Positions 11,508-21,592 of a stretch of 64,000 nucleotides of DNA are shown here, in pieces. This stretch comes from Enoplolaimus lenunculus (Eukaryota; Nematoda; Enoplea; Enoplida; Thoracostomopsidae). The first letter of the stretch is position 1; each line of letters opens with the position of its first letter. Where the stretch lies: assembly GCA_030248215.1 (NCBI GenBank), contig JASANG010000552.1, forward strand, positions 1 to 64,000. Direction: 5' to 3'. The translations under genes were made by a program, and so were the position numbers. Under the pieces are notes generated by a model that saw only the letters and a program-made list of their open reading frames with translations, was not told the origin of the DNA and made no database searches.

Positions 11508-11693
11508 ATGGCCGGGCTCGGTTTCGAAGCCTGGCGTTTTTTGTTATTAATGTTTCTTTCTATGGTTACTATAATACCGCTAAGCTGGCCAGTCGTAATA
11601 TTGTGTTCTGTTGGCATTGTTACAATTTTATTTCCACGTTCTTTTTGTCTGTGTTCGTCGTACAGAAGTTATTTTCTTAACCGCAGTGACTAA
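11508..11693 (+). CDS. Small hydrophobic ORF, 61 aa (hypothetical)
   Basis: An ATG at 11508 follows an in-frame TAA a few codons upstream. The 61-residue product begins MAGLGFEAWRF and has two likely membrane spans (about residues 8-24 and 27-45) and a short polar tail. It ends 21 nt before a second small hydrophobic ORF on the same strand. I recognise no family. T-rich DNA can make hydrophobic frames by chance, so this is tentative; the close tandem arrangement is the main reason to list it. Confidence 0.3.
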   Translation: MAGLGFEAWRFLLLMFLSMVTIIPLSWPVVILCSVGIVTILFPRSFCLCSSYRSYFLNRSD

Positions 11694-11714
11694 CTTGTTA
11701 GTAAGGTGTTTGCA

Positions 11715-11933
11715 ATGAAGTCGACATTTTTAGAGCGTACTTGTTTCATACTTTTAGTTACTGGTCTTGCTTGGAGTGTCGTGGGATTAGCATTGCAAGT
11801 ATTTTCATATCCGTTAGGCATGCACATTTTTTGCTTCATGTTAGCTGTGGGGACCTACCTACTTAGCTTAATCTTTAGCCTAAATCATCCTAGTCGTGTA
11901 GTCTCCCAGCGAGCAGGTAATCATAATTATTAA
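11715..11933 (+). CDS. Small two-span membrane protein ORF, 72 aa (hypothetical)
   Basis: ATG at 11715, stop TAA ending at 11933. The product begins MKSTFLERTCFILLVTGLAW and has two hydrophobic spans (about 9-31 and 34-57), a G/P-containing turn, and a polar C-terminus ending SRVVSQRAGNHNY. Base composition looks more gene-like than the surroundings. An AATAAA lies 134 nt after the stop, at 12067. No family is recognised. It could be a single-exon gene, the 3' exon of the preceding ORF, or noise. Confidence 0.4.
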   Translation: MKSTFLERTCFILLVTGLAWSVVGLALQVFSYPLGMHIFCFMLAVGTYLLSLIFSLNHPSRVVSQRAGNHNY

Positions 11934-12066
11934 CAAGGGCCTTTTTTTCTGACAAAATCATACCGCTATTGAGGGTTTTTGTGGGAACTGAACAATCGTG
12001 ATATTTTTAATTATCTCAGTACACACTAAAAATGAAAGATGATTCAGAAACCGGTTTAAAGTTTTC

Positions 12067-12072
12067 AATAAA
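12067..12072 (+). terminator. Candidate polyadenylation signal AATAAA
   Basis: A canonical hexamer 134 nt downstream of the 72-aa ORF stop. A single hexamer in AT-rich DNA is weak evidence. Confidence 0.3.
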
Positions 12073-12127
12073 AACGAAAGTCGGGGTGCAATCGGGATTC
12101 CGATTCCGATTGGATTGCAATCTCGTA

Positions 12128-12442
12128 CTGTAGCCACCCGAATAAGAGGGGGTTCCCATTTTGAGTCCCAATCAACAGGAGTCCGTATCCCTAATAAGAG
12201 TCCGTAAGCGGATAAAGTCCCTAAACCCTATTATTAAGAGTCCATAAATGTCAATTATCCCTAATTATTACGCATAAATGACTCTAGGACCAAATAAAGA
12301 TGAGTTCGAAAATTTAAAGCGTTTAAGTTTTGAAAGTAATTCCTATGTATGACCTTGCCTTATCGGTCAAGCTTTTGATACAAGACAAATAAACGTTTAA
12401 TTCAACGGATAGTTGTAATCGGATATATATAGGGGTGGTGGA
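12128..12442 (+). mobile_element. TA-MITE, truncated copy
   Basis: Left end CTGTAGCCACCCGAATAAG preceded by TA, then the family body (GAGTCCCAATCAACAGGAGT and so on). It breaks off after GGATATATATAGG, so the right third is missing. A fragment of the CAGGGTGCAACCGG family lies directly to its left. Confidence 0.7.
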
Positions 12443-13187
12443 ATAGTTCATAAGACTAAAGATCAACCATTTTTTCGTATTTTAGGTGTATCGAAGAAAG
12501 TTGAAATGAAATTTATGATCATTTAATGTTTTATCATGTTTTATCAAGTTTAATGTGTACTGATAATATTAACGAGCAGTAGCGGCTATTATATAGATTC
12601 CTCCATCAAAATGGCACATTTCGACAAGAAGCCTTTTTGCAGATTTTCTAACAAAAATCGGTCGATATTAGTTTTAGGAACGGAACAGTAGCCTCAACAC
12701 AGTCCTATAACAGTGAAACTGGCCGCCTTTCACTGTGACAGTCCAAAACATTATTGAGTCAAAGTATTTTTGGAGTTTGTGTCGCAAAAACTATGAATGA
12801 ATAATTTTCATTTTAAGCCATCAACAAATTTTACCGGAGTCAGAGGTACAAAATGTTAGGTTGTTAAAATGATGTTATGTGCTATATTAATTAATATCAC
12901 GTTTTAACACGCTTGCAATAAGAAATTACGGCAATTTAATGTTCGAAAATTGTTCCAAAATCGCGAGCAACCGCGTAAACGACCTTACTATATTAATAAA
13001 AATGTAAAAAAATTAACCGAAATTTTTTGAAACATTCGAGTTCAATTTTTTCCAGTTGCCGTTTTTGCGTCAGTTCAGTTAGTGTGATATATGCTTCTGT
13101 ACTATAATCGATGATTGTTCCTTTGTTAAAAAAGCGGTAGAACATGTTTTATACTGGCCTTTAACTCTCCGTAGCCTCTTACAACTA

Positions 13188-13596
13188 CTGTAGTGACCCG
13201 AATAAGATGGTGGTAATAAGAGGAAGGTCCCCATTTTGAGTCCCAATCAATAGGAGTCCCTAACCCTAATCAGAGTCCATAAATGTCAATTATCCCTAAT
13301 CGTAAAGCATAATTGAGTCCAAGACCAAATAAAGTTGAGTTCGAAACTTTAAGGCGGACTTAAAATTTGAAAGTATATACATTCCTAAGTATAACGTTGC
13401 ATGATCGCTCAAGCTATTGACACAAGACAAATAAACGTTTAATTCAACGGATAATTTCAGTAGCGGATATATATCAGTAACGAAGGGTGGCGGAGGGCGG
13501 ATTGGAAATAAATAACAGCCCGTAGCCGAATAACAGGGGGTACCCTCTGGAGTAGCCAAATAAATATCAGCCCCCCTCTAATTCGGGTCATTACAG
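13188..13596 (+). mobile_element. TA-MITE, full-length copy
   Basis: About 409 bp with terminal inverted repeats CTGTAGTGACCCGAATAAGA and its diverged complement ending TTCGGGTCATTACAG, beside TA on the left. No coding capacity. It lies just downstream of the mec-3 stop. Confidence 0.85.
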
Positions 13597-13655
13597 TTTT
13601 ATGGTTTAGGTATGTGTTTTCATTTTTAAGTACTTTTTATCCAGTCGCTTTTCAT

Positions 13656-14093
13656 TTATTGCTCGTCATCATCCTGACTTGTTTCAATCTTCAGTGCAAT
13701 GTTTGAATTGTGCAGTACGTTGTCCGGCTCGCTTTTGCAAAAACCATCAGCGCTTTGTGTTCGTGTTGTTGGAAATGCATTGTTTGATAGATACATCATA
13801 TCGTATTGCTGTGGTTCTTCGCAGCAAGACGCAATCATTTCCGATGCGTCAGTTGTAGTTGTTCGTTGAGACTGTGAATGACATGGCAGCAGTGTTTGCT
13901 GATCTGGATCTTCCGACAATGAGCTCAACATTTGATTTGCTATGCAAGAATGCATGAAGCTTTCGCTCAATGCTTCGGTGTCGCATCCTGGTTGTCGTAG
14001 TAATTCCAGTGTTTGACGGCGTTCGTTTTCCCGCAGTTTGTTGCATAAGTGTTTCAGTCGGCGCTCTTTTGAGCGGCGATTTTGAAACCAGAC
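13656..14093 (-). CDS. mec-3: mec-3 exon 4 (recognition helix and C-terminus)
   Basis: Acceptor CCTACAG before 14093; stop TAA at 13658-13656. It begins [20 protein letters not shown] and continues 146 codons (including stop) through a Ser/Thr/Gln-rich region to an acidic end, [12 protein letters not shown]. elegans MEC-3 also ends in an acidic run. A MITE (13188-13596) begins 60 nt past the stop and may lie in the 3' UTR. Confidence 0.93.
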   Translation of the reverse strand, partial: VWFQNRRSKERRLKHLCNKLRENERRQTLELLRQPGCDTEALSESFMHSCIANQMLSSLSEDPDQQTLLPCHSQSQRTTTTDASEMIASCCEEPQQYDMMYLSNNAFPTTRTQSADGFCKSEPDNVLHNSNIALKIETSQDDDEQ

Positions 14094-17000
14094 CTGTAGG
14101 AATTATTGCTGCGGCAAAATTGGCATTCAAGCAAGCAAAAAATTTGAGATCCGCTTATTCTAACAAGTTTGCTCTTGCTTTCAAAATAACAATTTTGATA
14201 AGCCACGTGGCCCATGTTAATCATATAAGAACCTGGTTCGCTAAAGCCTATTAGTGAAGTCCTTCTAAGGCCTACCAATGGACTGGACCCAATAATTAAC
14301 ATGGCCCGGATTCGTGTGCACACTCGAAAAAAGTTAAAACGTGAGCATTTCAGGACCCAAACTATTATATGAAAGTCAAACCTTGGTCTTTCGGTGGTAC
14401 AGTTTAATTTTCCCCCATATGGTTTCCGCTCTTCCTGAAATTGCTTGGCATTTTTCCCTCAGAAAAATTACTATCTCGGCATTTTTCCATCGGAAAAATT
14501 ACATTTGACTTTTCACAATAGGGATCTCGCTCCCTCAGGAAAGATTACTATCTTGCAGGGTGTAACCGGATACTGTGGCGAACCGAATACGAGGGGGGGG
14601 GTAATAAGAGGGGGTCTCCGTTTAGGGTCCTAACAAATAGGATTAATTAGAGTCCATAAATGTCAATAATCCATAATTGTAGCGCATGAAAGAGTCCAGG
14701 ACTAATTAAGTTGACTTCCAAACTTTAAAGCGTACTTAAGTTTTGAAAGTACATTCGAAGTATAACCTTGCATTATCACTCAAGCTATTGACACAAGACA
14801 ACTAAAGGTTTAATTCAACGGATAATCGCAGTACCGGATATATATCAGTAACGAAGGGTGCGGAGTATGGGTTAAAAATAAACTGTCCGTGACCGAATAA
14901 CAGGGGTTTACACTCAAGAGCCAAATAAATATCAGTCTCCTCTTATTTGGGTCATCACAGTATCCGTTTCCGGTAAAAATAAGTGTCTGTCTCCGTTATA
15001 GAAATGTTAAAAATTAGCAGGATGCAACCGGAGGTGAAAAATGCCGAGCCGGACGTCAACGAAAATTGCCGGAGCCGGATGTGAGGTGAAATTAGGTAGT
15101 AAAAATACTGGGTGATTATATAGTTAATTTTAGCCAATGTCTGCAATATATTGTTATGTCGTTTGGTTTTTATGCTAATTTTGTGTCGAATTTTGGAATT
15201 TCTTCCTGAAAATTGTGACAAAAAATGAAACGCGCTAAATAGATAAATTTTGCAAAATGGAATACTTTACTGCCGAAATTGCCGGAACCTCTGGCAAAAA
15301 TTCTACCGGAGCCGGAGGAGAATTTTCTGCCGCAGCCGGAGGCAGACCTCCGGTTGTACACTGAAAATTAGTTATAAAACGTATCTTGCAGTATTTCGTT
15401 GCAGCTATGCTGCAGTTGATTTATCCAAAATAAAAAATTTCGAGCATCTGACACCTTTTAGTTCAAATTTTTAGAAAGCGCGGTAAATATTTGTCTGCGT
15501 TCGGCTCCGGCAGAAAATCCGGCTTCGGCTCTGTAAAGTTTTTGCTGCATTTTCGGTAGTAAAATTTTGCCAAAATTTTTCAAGATTTATCTGTTTAGCA
15601 CGTTTCATTTTACTTTTGTCACAATTTTTAGGAAAGAGTTCCCGAAATTTCGGAGAAAATTAGCGTAAAAGCAAACAACTTAACAACAAATTGCAGATAT
15701 TGGCTAAAATTAACTAATTAACCATCATTTTAACTACATTTCGCCTCACCTCCAGCTCCGCCAAGTATCGATGACCTTTGTTTCCGTTTTATGTTTTATG
15801 TTTTCCTATCTGTGTATAAAATTTGGAGTGTGAAATCATGTCTGAGTGCCAAAAAGTCAATCCCGGTGAATTCTGTAAAGCGCAAGCAGAGATTCATGAT
15901 ATTCCAGTCAAGTCCCGTGGCACTGCGTTAAAATAGACCTCGTCACAATACCTCGAAGTCTAATTGTGAATTGGGTAAGTATGTAATTGTTATTTTCTTT
16001 CTCTATACTTACATAGACATAATGACCAAATCGGGACATTCTATTGCAATACCTAATAAGCAATTTTTAGCAGAATTTTTATTTTCAAAATCGTTTTGCT
16101 ATTTATCGAGTTGTTTAAAGCAAACCACTTCTGAAGAGCGCTTAGCACACGATAAGAACATTTCGATTTCTAAGGTGGAGAATGCCAAACTACATGAAAA
16201 GTAATTGTGAGATTTGAGAAAAAAATTTACATTCGAAGTTTGCGATTAATAATGAAGCTCCCCATTGACATGATTTGAAAATTACAGGACCTATCGTAAG
16301 CTATTGATAGATGCTACTAGTGTGTAAATAAACGGATAGTAAAAATATCTGAAACTGAAACGAATAGTGATCAAAATAACTGAACGGAAAACGGAAATGA
16401 AACGCTTTGAAAATAATGAAAAATTGCGCGATATATATGATTTTCAACTAATTTTGAGCATAAAAATAGCCAAAATCCTGTATAAACTTAAACGGAGGGA
16501 GGCTTTGAAGGCTTTCTGTCGGAAACATCCGGTACATATTATATTATGAGAATATTGGCTAAAGACAGAAACAACACTGTTGCGTTTACTTGTATGACAC
16601 GAGATGATAGTCCGGTATCCATAGCTAACTTTGCTCGAGCGTGCTTTGAAGGTTTAGGAGTTGCTTCGAAAGCTTCGTTTAGGGCGTGCAATTGACCAGT
16701 TTTAATCGATGTCCTTGGTCCGCGCCGTCGACTCAATTTGCGAATTTGCAGCAACGCAGGATTAGCGGTTGACGATATCAGTTGATGAGTTGAAACGTAC
16801 CCAGACGCCTGAAAATGAAAAATTCATTCAGTATATTTCATTGACAACTACGGAACGTATTCTCAAATGCCATAGAATTAATTTATCAATTTATAAGCGA
16901 TACCTTTCAACCACGAGAAGCGAAATACTGCATCTACTATATACGAGAAACTATTATACAACAGCCATAGAAAACATCATACGTTGAAATTTATATTCTG

Positions 17001-20000
17001 TCGTGACAACTTAAAGAACAAATGAAATTGCAGCTTAAGTAATATTTAGAAGATAACACCAACTTCATGAATGGGTCAATTTCAAATTAAAAAGATCGTT
17101 TATGTAATGCCCCCACCACAGTCTTGATTACCTTCAAATCACACGACAGTGGAATTTGAATTGGTATCTGTGCAGGCTTTGATTTCGTGCTTAAGGTCGT
17201 GCAGTATATATGTCTCTTGCTTGTATTTTTAAGTTTTGAACGATTCGGCCTCTTTTCCGAACACCGAATTCCAGTGGTACCACTAGATTTGGCAAAGCTT
17301 GATGTTGTTTTGGTTTTTGTTTGTTGTTGTTGTTGGCAGTGTTCTGCGCACATTATTACGCCAGTTTCACGGTCAACTGCTATCTGATCGCCTTTCGTTT
17401 TATGGACGCCGCAGGTGGCACAGACAAGACATGCAGTATGATAAATGCGCTTATCGTCAACATTTTGCGGTTGTGGTAGCTTGAACACCATGTCAAATGG
17501 CGCAATGCCATATCCACATACAGCGCATTTATATGGACTGTAAAGTCTGAAAAAATAGTAAGTTTATACAATACAATGGATCGGGCTGCAGAAATATATA
17601 TGACTTGTGCACAATGTCGACTTAAGGCTTAGGCTTAGGCTTACTTAATCTTAGGCTTAGGCTTAGGCTTAGGCTTCAAGTTGAAATTTTACTCAAATTT
17701 TGTAACTTTAAAACTCAAAGGCTTTCCGACATGCTTTTCGCTTGCGAATTTATTACGAATAGCCATAAACTGTTGCCAACTTTGTGTTGCTACTGACAAT
17801 TAAAAAATTTGCCACAATACTTTAAAATACGCTGGGTTTTAAACGGCGAACGGGAAGACTCTTTTAATCGCTCTAACTAAGTCGTGACCCAATATGTAGT
17901 GTCAACACGCGCAAGAGTTTCGCGGCAAGTTTTTGTAATATCGAGAAAACCATTCATCAAGACGTTAATTTATTCTTACAGAGTAAAAATCTTTTTGTTT
18001 CATCTTAATTTAACAACAGTGTTCAGCTTAACAATGTAAGAAGAACATTTGAAACTTTTAAACTTTTGCACTACCATCATATGTGATGGCTTTTAACTGG
18101 TTAAAGATGAGCTCCAAAGTTTGAGTACTGTAGTGGCCCGAATAGAAGGGTCTGACATTTATTTGGCCTCTCCAGAGGGTACCCCTCTTGTCATTCGTTA
18201 ACGGACTGTTATTTATTTTTAACCAGCCCTCCGCCACCCTTCCTTAGTGATATATATCCGGTATTGCAACTATCCGTTGAATTAAACATTTTTGCATTGC
18301 ATCAAAAGCTTGAGCGATAATGCAAGGTTGCATTTTGGAATTTGCTTTCAAAACTTAAGCGCATTTTAAAATTTTGAACTCAAGATTATTTGTTCCACTT
18401 AATGCGCGTCAACTAGGGATAATTGACATTTATGGACTCTAATTAGGGTTTAAGTACTCTGTCCGCTTACGGACCCTTTAGGGATACGATTTCTATTGAT
18501 TAGGACTCAAAATGGGGACCCACCTCCCTCGTACCCCTCCTCCTCTTATTCCGGTCACTGCAGTATTATGTTTGTGCCTGTAAACTTCGCGTGCACAACT
18601 TTTATGTATTAGATTCTATGTAACGTTACATACATCTGAAAGAACCAACACAGCTGATACCTATACTCGAAGACCCAAATAAGTAAGAAAGACAAAGAGA
18701 CACTGATATTAATTTTGTCTCTCCAGCGGGTTCCCTCTGTTGCAATGGACAAATATTTGTTTTTAATTCGTTCCGTGTTAGTTGAACCCAAGATTATTCT
18801 TTTTTGTTGACAACCATGCACGTTAATCTTTTTGCTGGATTTAAAAAACTTTATGCATGATGTCTCCGTGTCTATTTACGTAGTTATTCGATTAGTCTAT
18901 CCAAAGATCAGTGGCGGATTGTTTTTTTGTGTGACTAGAAAAGAGTAAGCTTAAGCTTTAGACCAGTGGCGGATCCAGGATCTCAAAATGGGGGCCAAAA
19001 TTTCACAGATAATAAACTTATTTTTGACCCATACTGTAGTGACTCAAATAAGAGGGGGTCCCCATTTTGAGTCCCAATTAATAGGAGTTCGCATCCCTAA
19101 TAAAAGTCCGTAAGCGGGTAGAGTCCTTAAACCCTTGTTAGAGTCCATAAATCTCTATTATCCCTAATTGTAGCGCATAAATGACTCCAGGGCCAAATGA
19201 AGGTGAGTTCAAAACTTTAAAGCGTGCTTATACTATTATGTATAAAACAGAGAAATAAGCAGCGTAGAACAGCAAGTGACACTATATAATTTTTGTCGAG
19301 ATGCTGTTGGGGTGGCCACGGCCAGGGCGGCCCCCCATGGATCCGCCATTGCTTTAGACTAATTTTGTTGTTTGACTTAGGCTTTACGTTAGGCTTAGGC
19401 TTAGGCTCATTCTTACGCTTAAACTTAGGCTTAGGCTTAGGAATATGATTATAATACTGTTCCTCCCTGTGTTAGTCTACCGCATGCTTCAGCTATGATC
19501 TCTTTCATATATTGACTCTAATTAAGACTTATGGATTCTATCCACTGGACTCTAATTATAGGAATACAAACTCATATTGTTTAGGACTCAAAATGCGGAG
19601 TGCTTCACTTATTACCCACCTCTTATTCGGGTCTCTACCGTATAGCTACTCGTATTCTCCGATGTCTGTAGCGCCTAGCACCAGTTCGTTTAGTCTTGTA
19701 TCTTATCAAGAAATGATGAGCCTACAATTTTAGCATATTTTTTGCATTCAATTCACTCAACCACTGTTTCAATTTTGACATTTGCAATCACCAGGAGTTG
19801 ACCAGTTTGAAAACTACTTTTCGTTCGCTAAGTAATAAGTGCTATATACGCACTTGAGAATACGAGCCATATATTAAACACACCGCATGGCCATTGGGCG
19901 AAATCTTAAATTAAATTCTTTTCAATACAAACCTGTAATAATCATGCTTGCACAAAATATTGTTAAATTTAACAAATAACGCTTGCAGCTGAAGTAACTT

Positions 20001-20108
20001 TCCACATTCGTAGCATCGAAGGCAACTTTCATGATACGTGTCATTGTCGACTTGGCATAAAAAGGCACTTAAAATTTGTTCTCCACATTTATGGCACGAT
20101 AACACCAT
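13656..20108 (-). CDS. mec-3: MEC-3-type LIM-homeodomain transcription factor (4-exon gene span)
   Basis: Exons on the minus strand: 20108-19933, 17546-17132, 16808-16590 and 14093-13656, total 1248 nt, 415 aa plus stop, all phases consistent. LIM1 spans residues 5-56 (C5, C8, H26, C29, C32, C35, C53, D56). LIM2 spans 66-128 (C66, C69, H95, C98, C101, C104, C125, H128). The homeodomain is about 224-283. Its stretches [27 protein letters not shown] and [14 protein letters not shown] match C. elegans MEC-3 more closely than LHX1, LHX3 or LMX1 types. In C. elegans MEC-3 pairs with the POU factor UNC-86 to specify touch-receptor neurons; conservation of that role is inferred. The protein is longer than C. 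elegans MEC-3 (about 320 aa), mainly in the LIM-homeodomain linker and the acidic C-terminus. An upstream exon cannot be excluded. Confidence 0.93.
14556..15017. mobile_element. hAT-type MITE fragment interrupted by a TA-MITE
   Basis: Left end CAGGGTGTAACCGGA is followed by the inserted MITE (14573-14960) and then TCCGTTTCCGGTAAAAAT. The right end of this copy is not evident; another copy of the same family starts at 15018. Confidence 0.6.
14573..14960 (+). mobile_element. TA-MITE inserted in a hAT-type MITE
   Basis: Ends CTGTGGCGAACCGAATACG and TTATTTGGGTCATCACAG, flanked on both sides by TA. The flanks read AACCGGA-TA and TA-TCCGTTTCCGG, which rejoin into the end of the CAGGGTGCAACCGG family. 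Confidence 0.85.
15018..15363. mobile_element. hAT-type MITE with perfect 8-bp target duplication
   Basis: Starts CAGGATGCAACCGGAGGTG and ends CTCCGGTTGTACACTG, flanked by AAAATTAG on both sides (15010-15017, 15364-15371). A subfamily with GGAGG in place of GGAAT near the ends; 60317-60672 is its relative. Confidence 0.85.
16590..16808 (-). CDS. mec-3: mec-3 exon 3 (homeodomain helices 1-2)
   Basis: Acceptor TTTTCAG before 16808, donor GTAAAC (16589 downward); 73 codons, phase 0 at both ends. It encodes a short linker, then [20 protein letters not shown] to LSSRVIQ. The exon breaks the recognition helix between homeodomain positions 46 and 47, a common homeobox intron site. Confidence 0.93.
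17132..17546 (-). CDS. mec-3: mec-3 exon 2 (LIM2 and linker)
   Basis: Acceptor TTTTTTCAG before 17546, donor AAG|GTAATC at 17131. It completes R59 and encodes [20 protein letters not shown], the rest of LIM2, a QQQQQ run and a Ser/Thr/Lys-rich linker. The first zinc loop (C69 to H95) is 25 residues, longer than usual because of a [14 protein letters not shown] insertion. Confidence 0.9.
17605..17690. repeat. TTAGGC array
   Basis: Repeated GGCTTA units with small interruptions, in mec-3 intron 1. No clear element ends. Confidence 0.6.
18128..18563 (-). mobile_element. TA-MITE, near-complete, reverse orientation
   Basis: About 436 bp in mec-3 intron 1, flanked by TA at both ends. Terminal repeats CTGTAGTGGCCCGAATAG and CTTATTCCGGTCACTGCAG. 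Confidence 0.85.
18964..19351. mobile_element. hAT-like MITE (CAGTGGCGGATCC ends), perfect 8-bp duplication
   Basis: Starts CAGTGGCGGATCCAGG, ends CATGGATCCGCCATTG, flanked by CTTTAGAC at 18956-18963 and 19352-19359. It contains a TA-MITE fragment and is itself inside a TTAGGC-bearing element. Confidence 0.87.
19034..19229 (+). mobile_element. TA-MITE fragment inside a hAT-like MITE
   Basis: Left half only, starting CTGTAGTGACTCAAATAAG after TA. It lies inside the element at 18964-19351. Confidence 0.7.
19509..19642 (-). mobile_element. TA-MITE fragment
   Basis: Reverse-oriented end of the family (GACTCTAATTA, then GGACTCAAAATGCGG, then CTCTTATTCGGGTCTCTAC). The rest is absent. Confidence 0.6.
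19933..20108 (-). CDS. mec-3: mec-3 exon 1 (LIM1)
   Basis: Encodes [17 protein letters not shown] to [10 protein letters not shown] with every LIM1 zinc ligand. Donor GTTTGT (19932 downward), phase 2. The start is the ATG at 20108. Reading continues upstream in frame through TTG to a possible acceptor, so the true N-terminus may lie in an earlier exon. Confidence 0.88.
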
Positions 20109-20704
20109 CAAAATTAATTGTTGCTGTTACAAGTATCAACCTATGCTAACGCATGTTATAATGATTTAATATCGATTGTAGTATTTTCCTGCAAATTAAA
20201 TTTGATGCGTATTTTAACTTTTTGGCATACCACAATGGTTCATTGTTCGGGCCCTAATTTGTTATTAATATAATATGATCGCATAAATTTCATTTGCTGA
20301 CAAGTGCCGTAGAATTTTAATAAGTATGGTGTCTTAGAGAAATTTACTCGTATTTGTTGCTGGTATTCAGGTTTGGTGCCAGCTCACCTTGCTAGAACGG
20401 GACTGCAAATTTTTTACGCAGAGCATGAGTATATAGAGAAGAATTTTAGACGACTTACAATACAATCTCAGCGTCGCGGGTGCAATGAGAGTTAAGAAAT
20501 ATGGAGCATACAGCAGTTGAAAACAAAAGCTTCCAAAACCAATAATACCGTGCGAGTATGAAAAGTTTTGATATATTTTGCAAAAATAACATTGAAGATT
20601 GTTGAAATATCGGAACCTGGTTTCATTAAACTTTTTACGAGTTTTTGCTATGCAAATTTCAATACCAAACAGTGTAAATTTTTGTATTATGGACATTTGT
20701 GGTC

Positions 20705-20890
20705 AAATTTTTGGCCCATGTATGATCAGGGGCGGAACATTTTTCTGTGGGACTAGAGTATATTAATAAGCTTAAGCTTTAGAATAATTTTTTGTTTGGC
20801 TTTAGGCGTAGACTTTGGCTTAGGCTTAGGCTTATTAATAAGCTTATAATACTGTTCCGTCCCCTGTTCTTTACATTGGCCATATTTTTT
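20705..20890. mobile_element. TTAGGC-bearing inverted-repeat element
   Basis: Outer arms TTTTTGGCCCATGTATGATC and TTCTTTACATTGGCCATA are inverted repeats. Inside them lie CAGGGGCGGAACA / CTGTTCCGTCCCCTG, then AGCTTAAGCTTTAGA and GGCTTA repeats. Confidence 0.75.
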
Positions 20891-21364
20891 AACATTAATT
20901 CTATCGCAGTATCGCCAATAAGGGCATCTCAGCCTGTATGCTTGTGTAAATCCAGGGCATGTTTATGCATTCCGTAGAAACGGGAGTGGTTTATGTTTGC
21001 CGTTTATAGGTGGACAGCCCTATTTAGGATAAAATAGGTAAACTATATACACATTAATGTAGAAATCACAATAGTTCAAAATTTAGCAAGATATACATTT
21101 TAGACGTTAATATATACACCTTCATGGTATTGATTGCAATGGAAAATTTTCAAGTCCAACTGTAATGTCTTAAGAGTGATCTAAAAGTACTGTAGACGAT
21201 TATCTGAAGTGAGTTCAGGCAGTAGCTGTTTCGCAAAATGCGCCGTGCCAGAAATCGGCGTCGACTAAATGTGCTAAATTTTACCTGCTGCTAGCAAAGA
21301 ACTAACACCTCAATATTGTTTTTTTTTGTGGGATGAGGTAGTGTTTGCCTACGTTGTTAAAGCG

Positions 21365-21592
21365 TTGCGCTATACTTGTCCTAGACGATATCCGTACACC
21401 CGTCCGACGCCGCCGTCCGTCATCCGTACACCCGTCCGACGCCGCCGTCCGTCATCCGTACAGCGCTATCCGTGACAGTACGGCGCCTTGCGTAACACAC
21501 GTCACCATATGCTGTCGTACGTGAATAATTCGCATACGACACCGCAGTGCGGCGCACAGTGACGGACGGTACCGAACGGTATTAAAGTAATG
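21365..21592. repeat. GC-rich palindromic repeat with 32-bp tandem duplication
   Basis: Starts TTGCGCTATACTTGTCC, rich in CCGTCCG/CGGACGG motifs. A 32-bp unit beginning TCCGTACACCCGTCCGAC occurs twice in tandem from 21391 to 21454. Confidence 0.65.

Larger units (their letters stand above)
14094..16589 (-). other. mec-3: mec-3 intron 3
   Basis: The 2.5-kb intron holds nested MITEs at 14556-15017, a hAT-type MITE at 15018-15363, and a related fragment around 15495-15780. The part from 15800 to 16589 shows only short, diverged repeat traces. Confidence 0.6.
18909..19469. mobile_element. TTAGGC-bearing inverted-repeat element, interrupted
   Basis: Left end CAGTGGCGGATTGTTTTTTT then GTAAGCTTAAGCTTTAGAC. 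After the inserted hAT-like MITE (18964-19351) it continues TAATTTTGTTG, TTAGGC arrays and a right end ACTGTTCCTCCCTG. Confidence 0.7.
17547..19932 (-). other. mec-3: mec-3 intron 1
   Basis: The 2.4-kb intron holds a TTAGGC array (about 17605-17690), one near-complete TA-flanked MITE (18128-18563), and a three-deep nest of transposons at 18909-19469. A MITE fragment follows at about 19509-19642. Confidence 0.65.
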
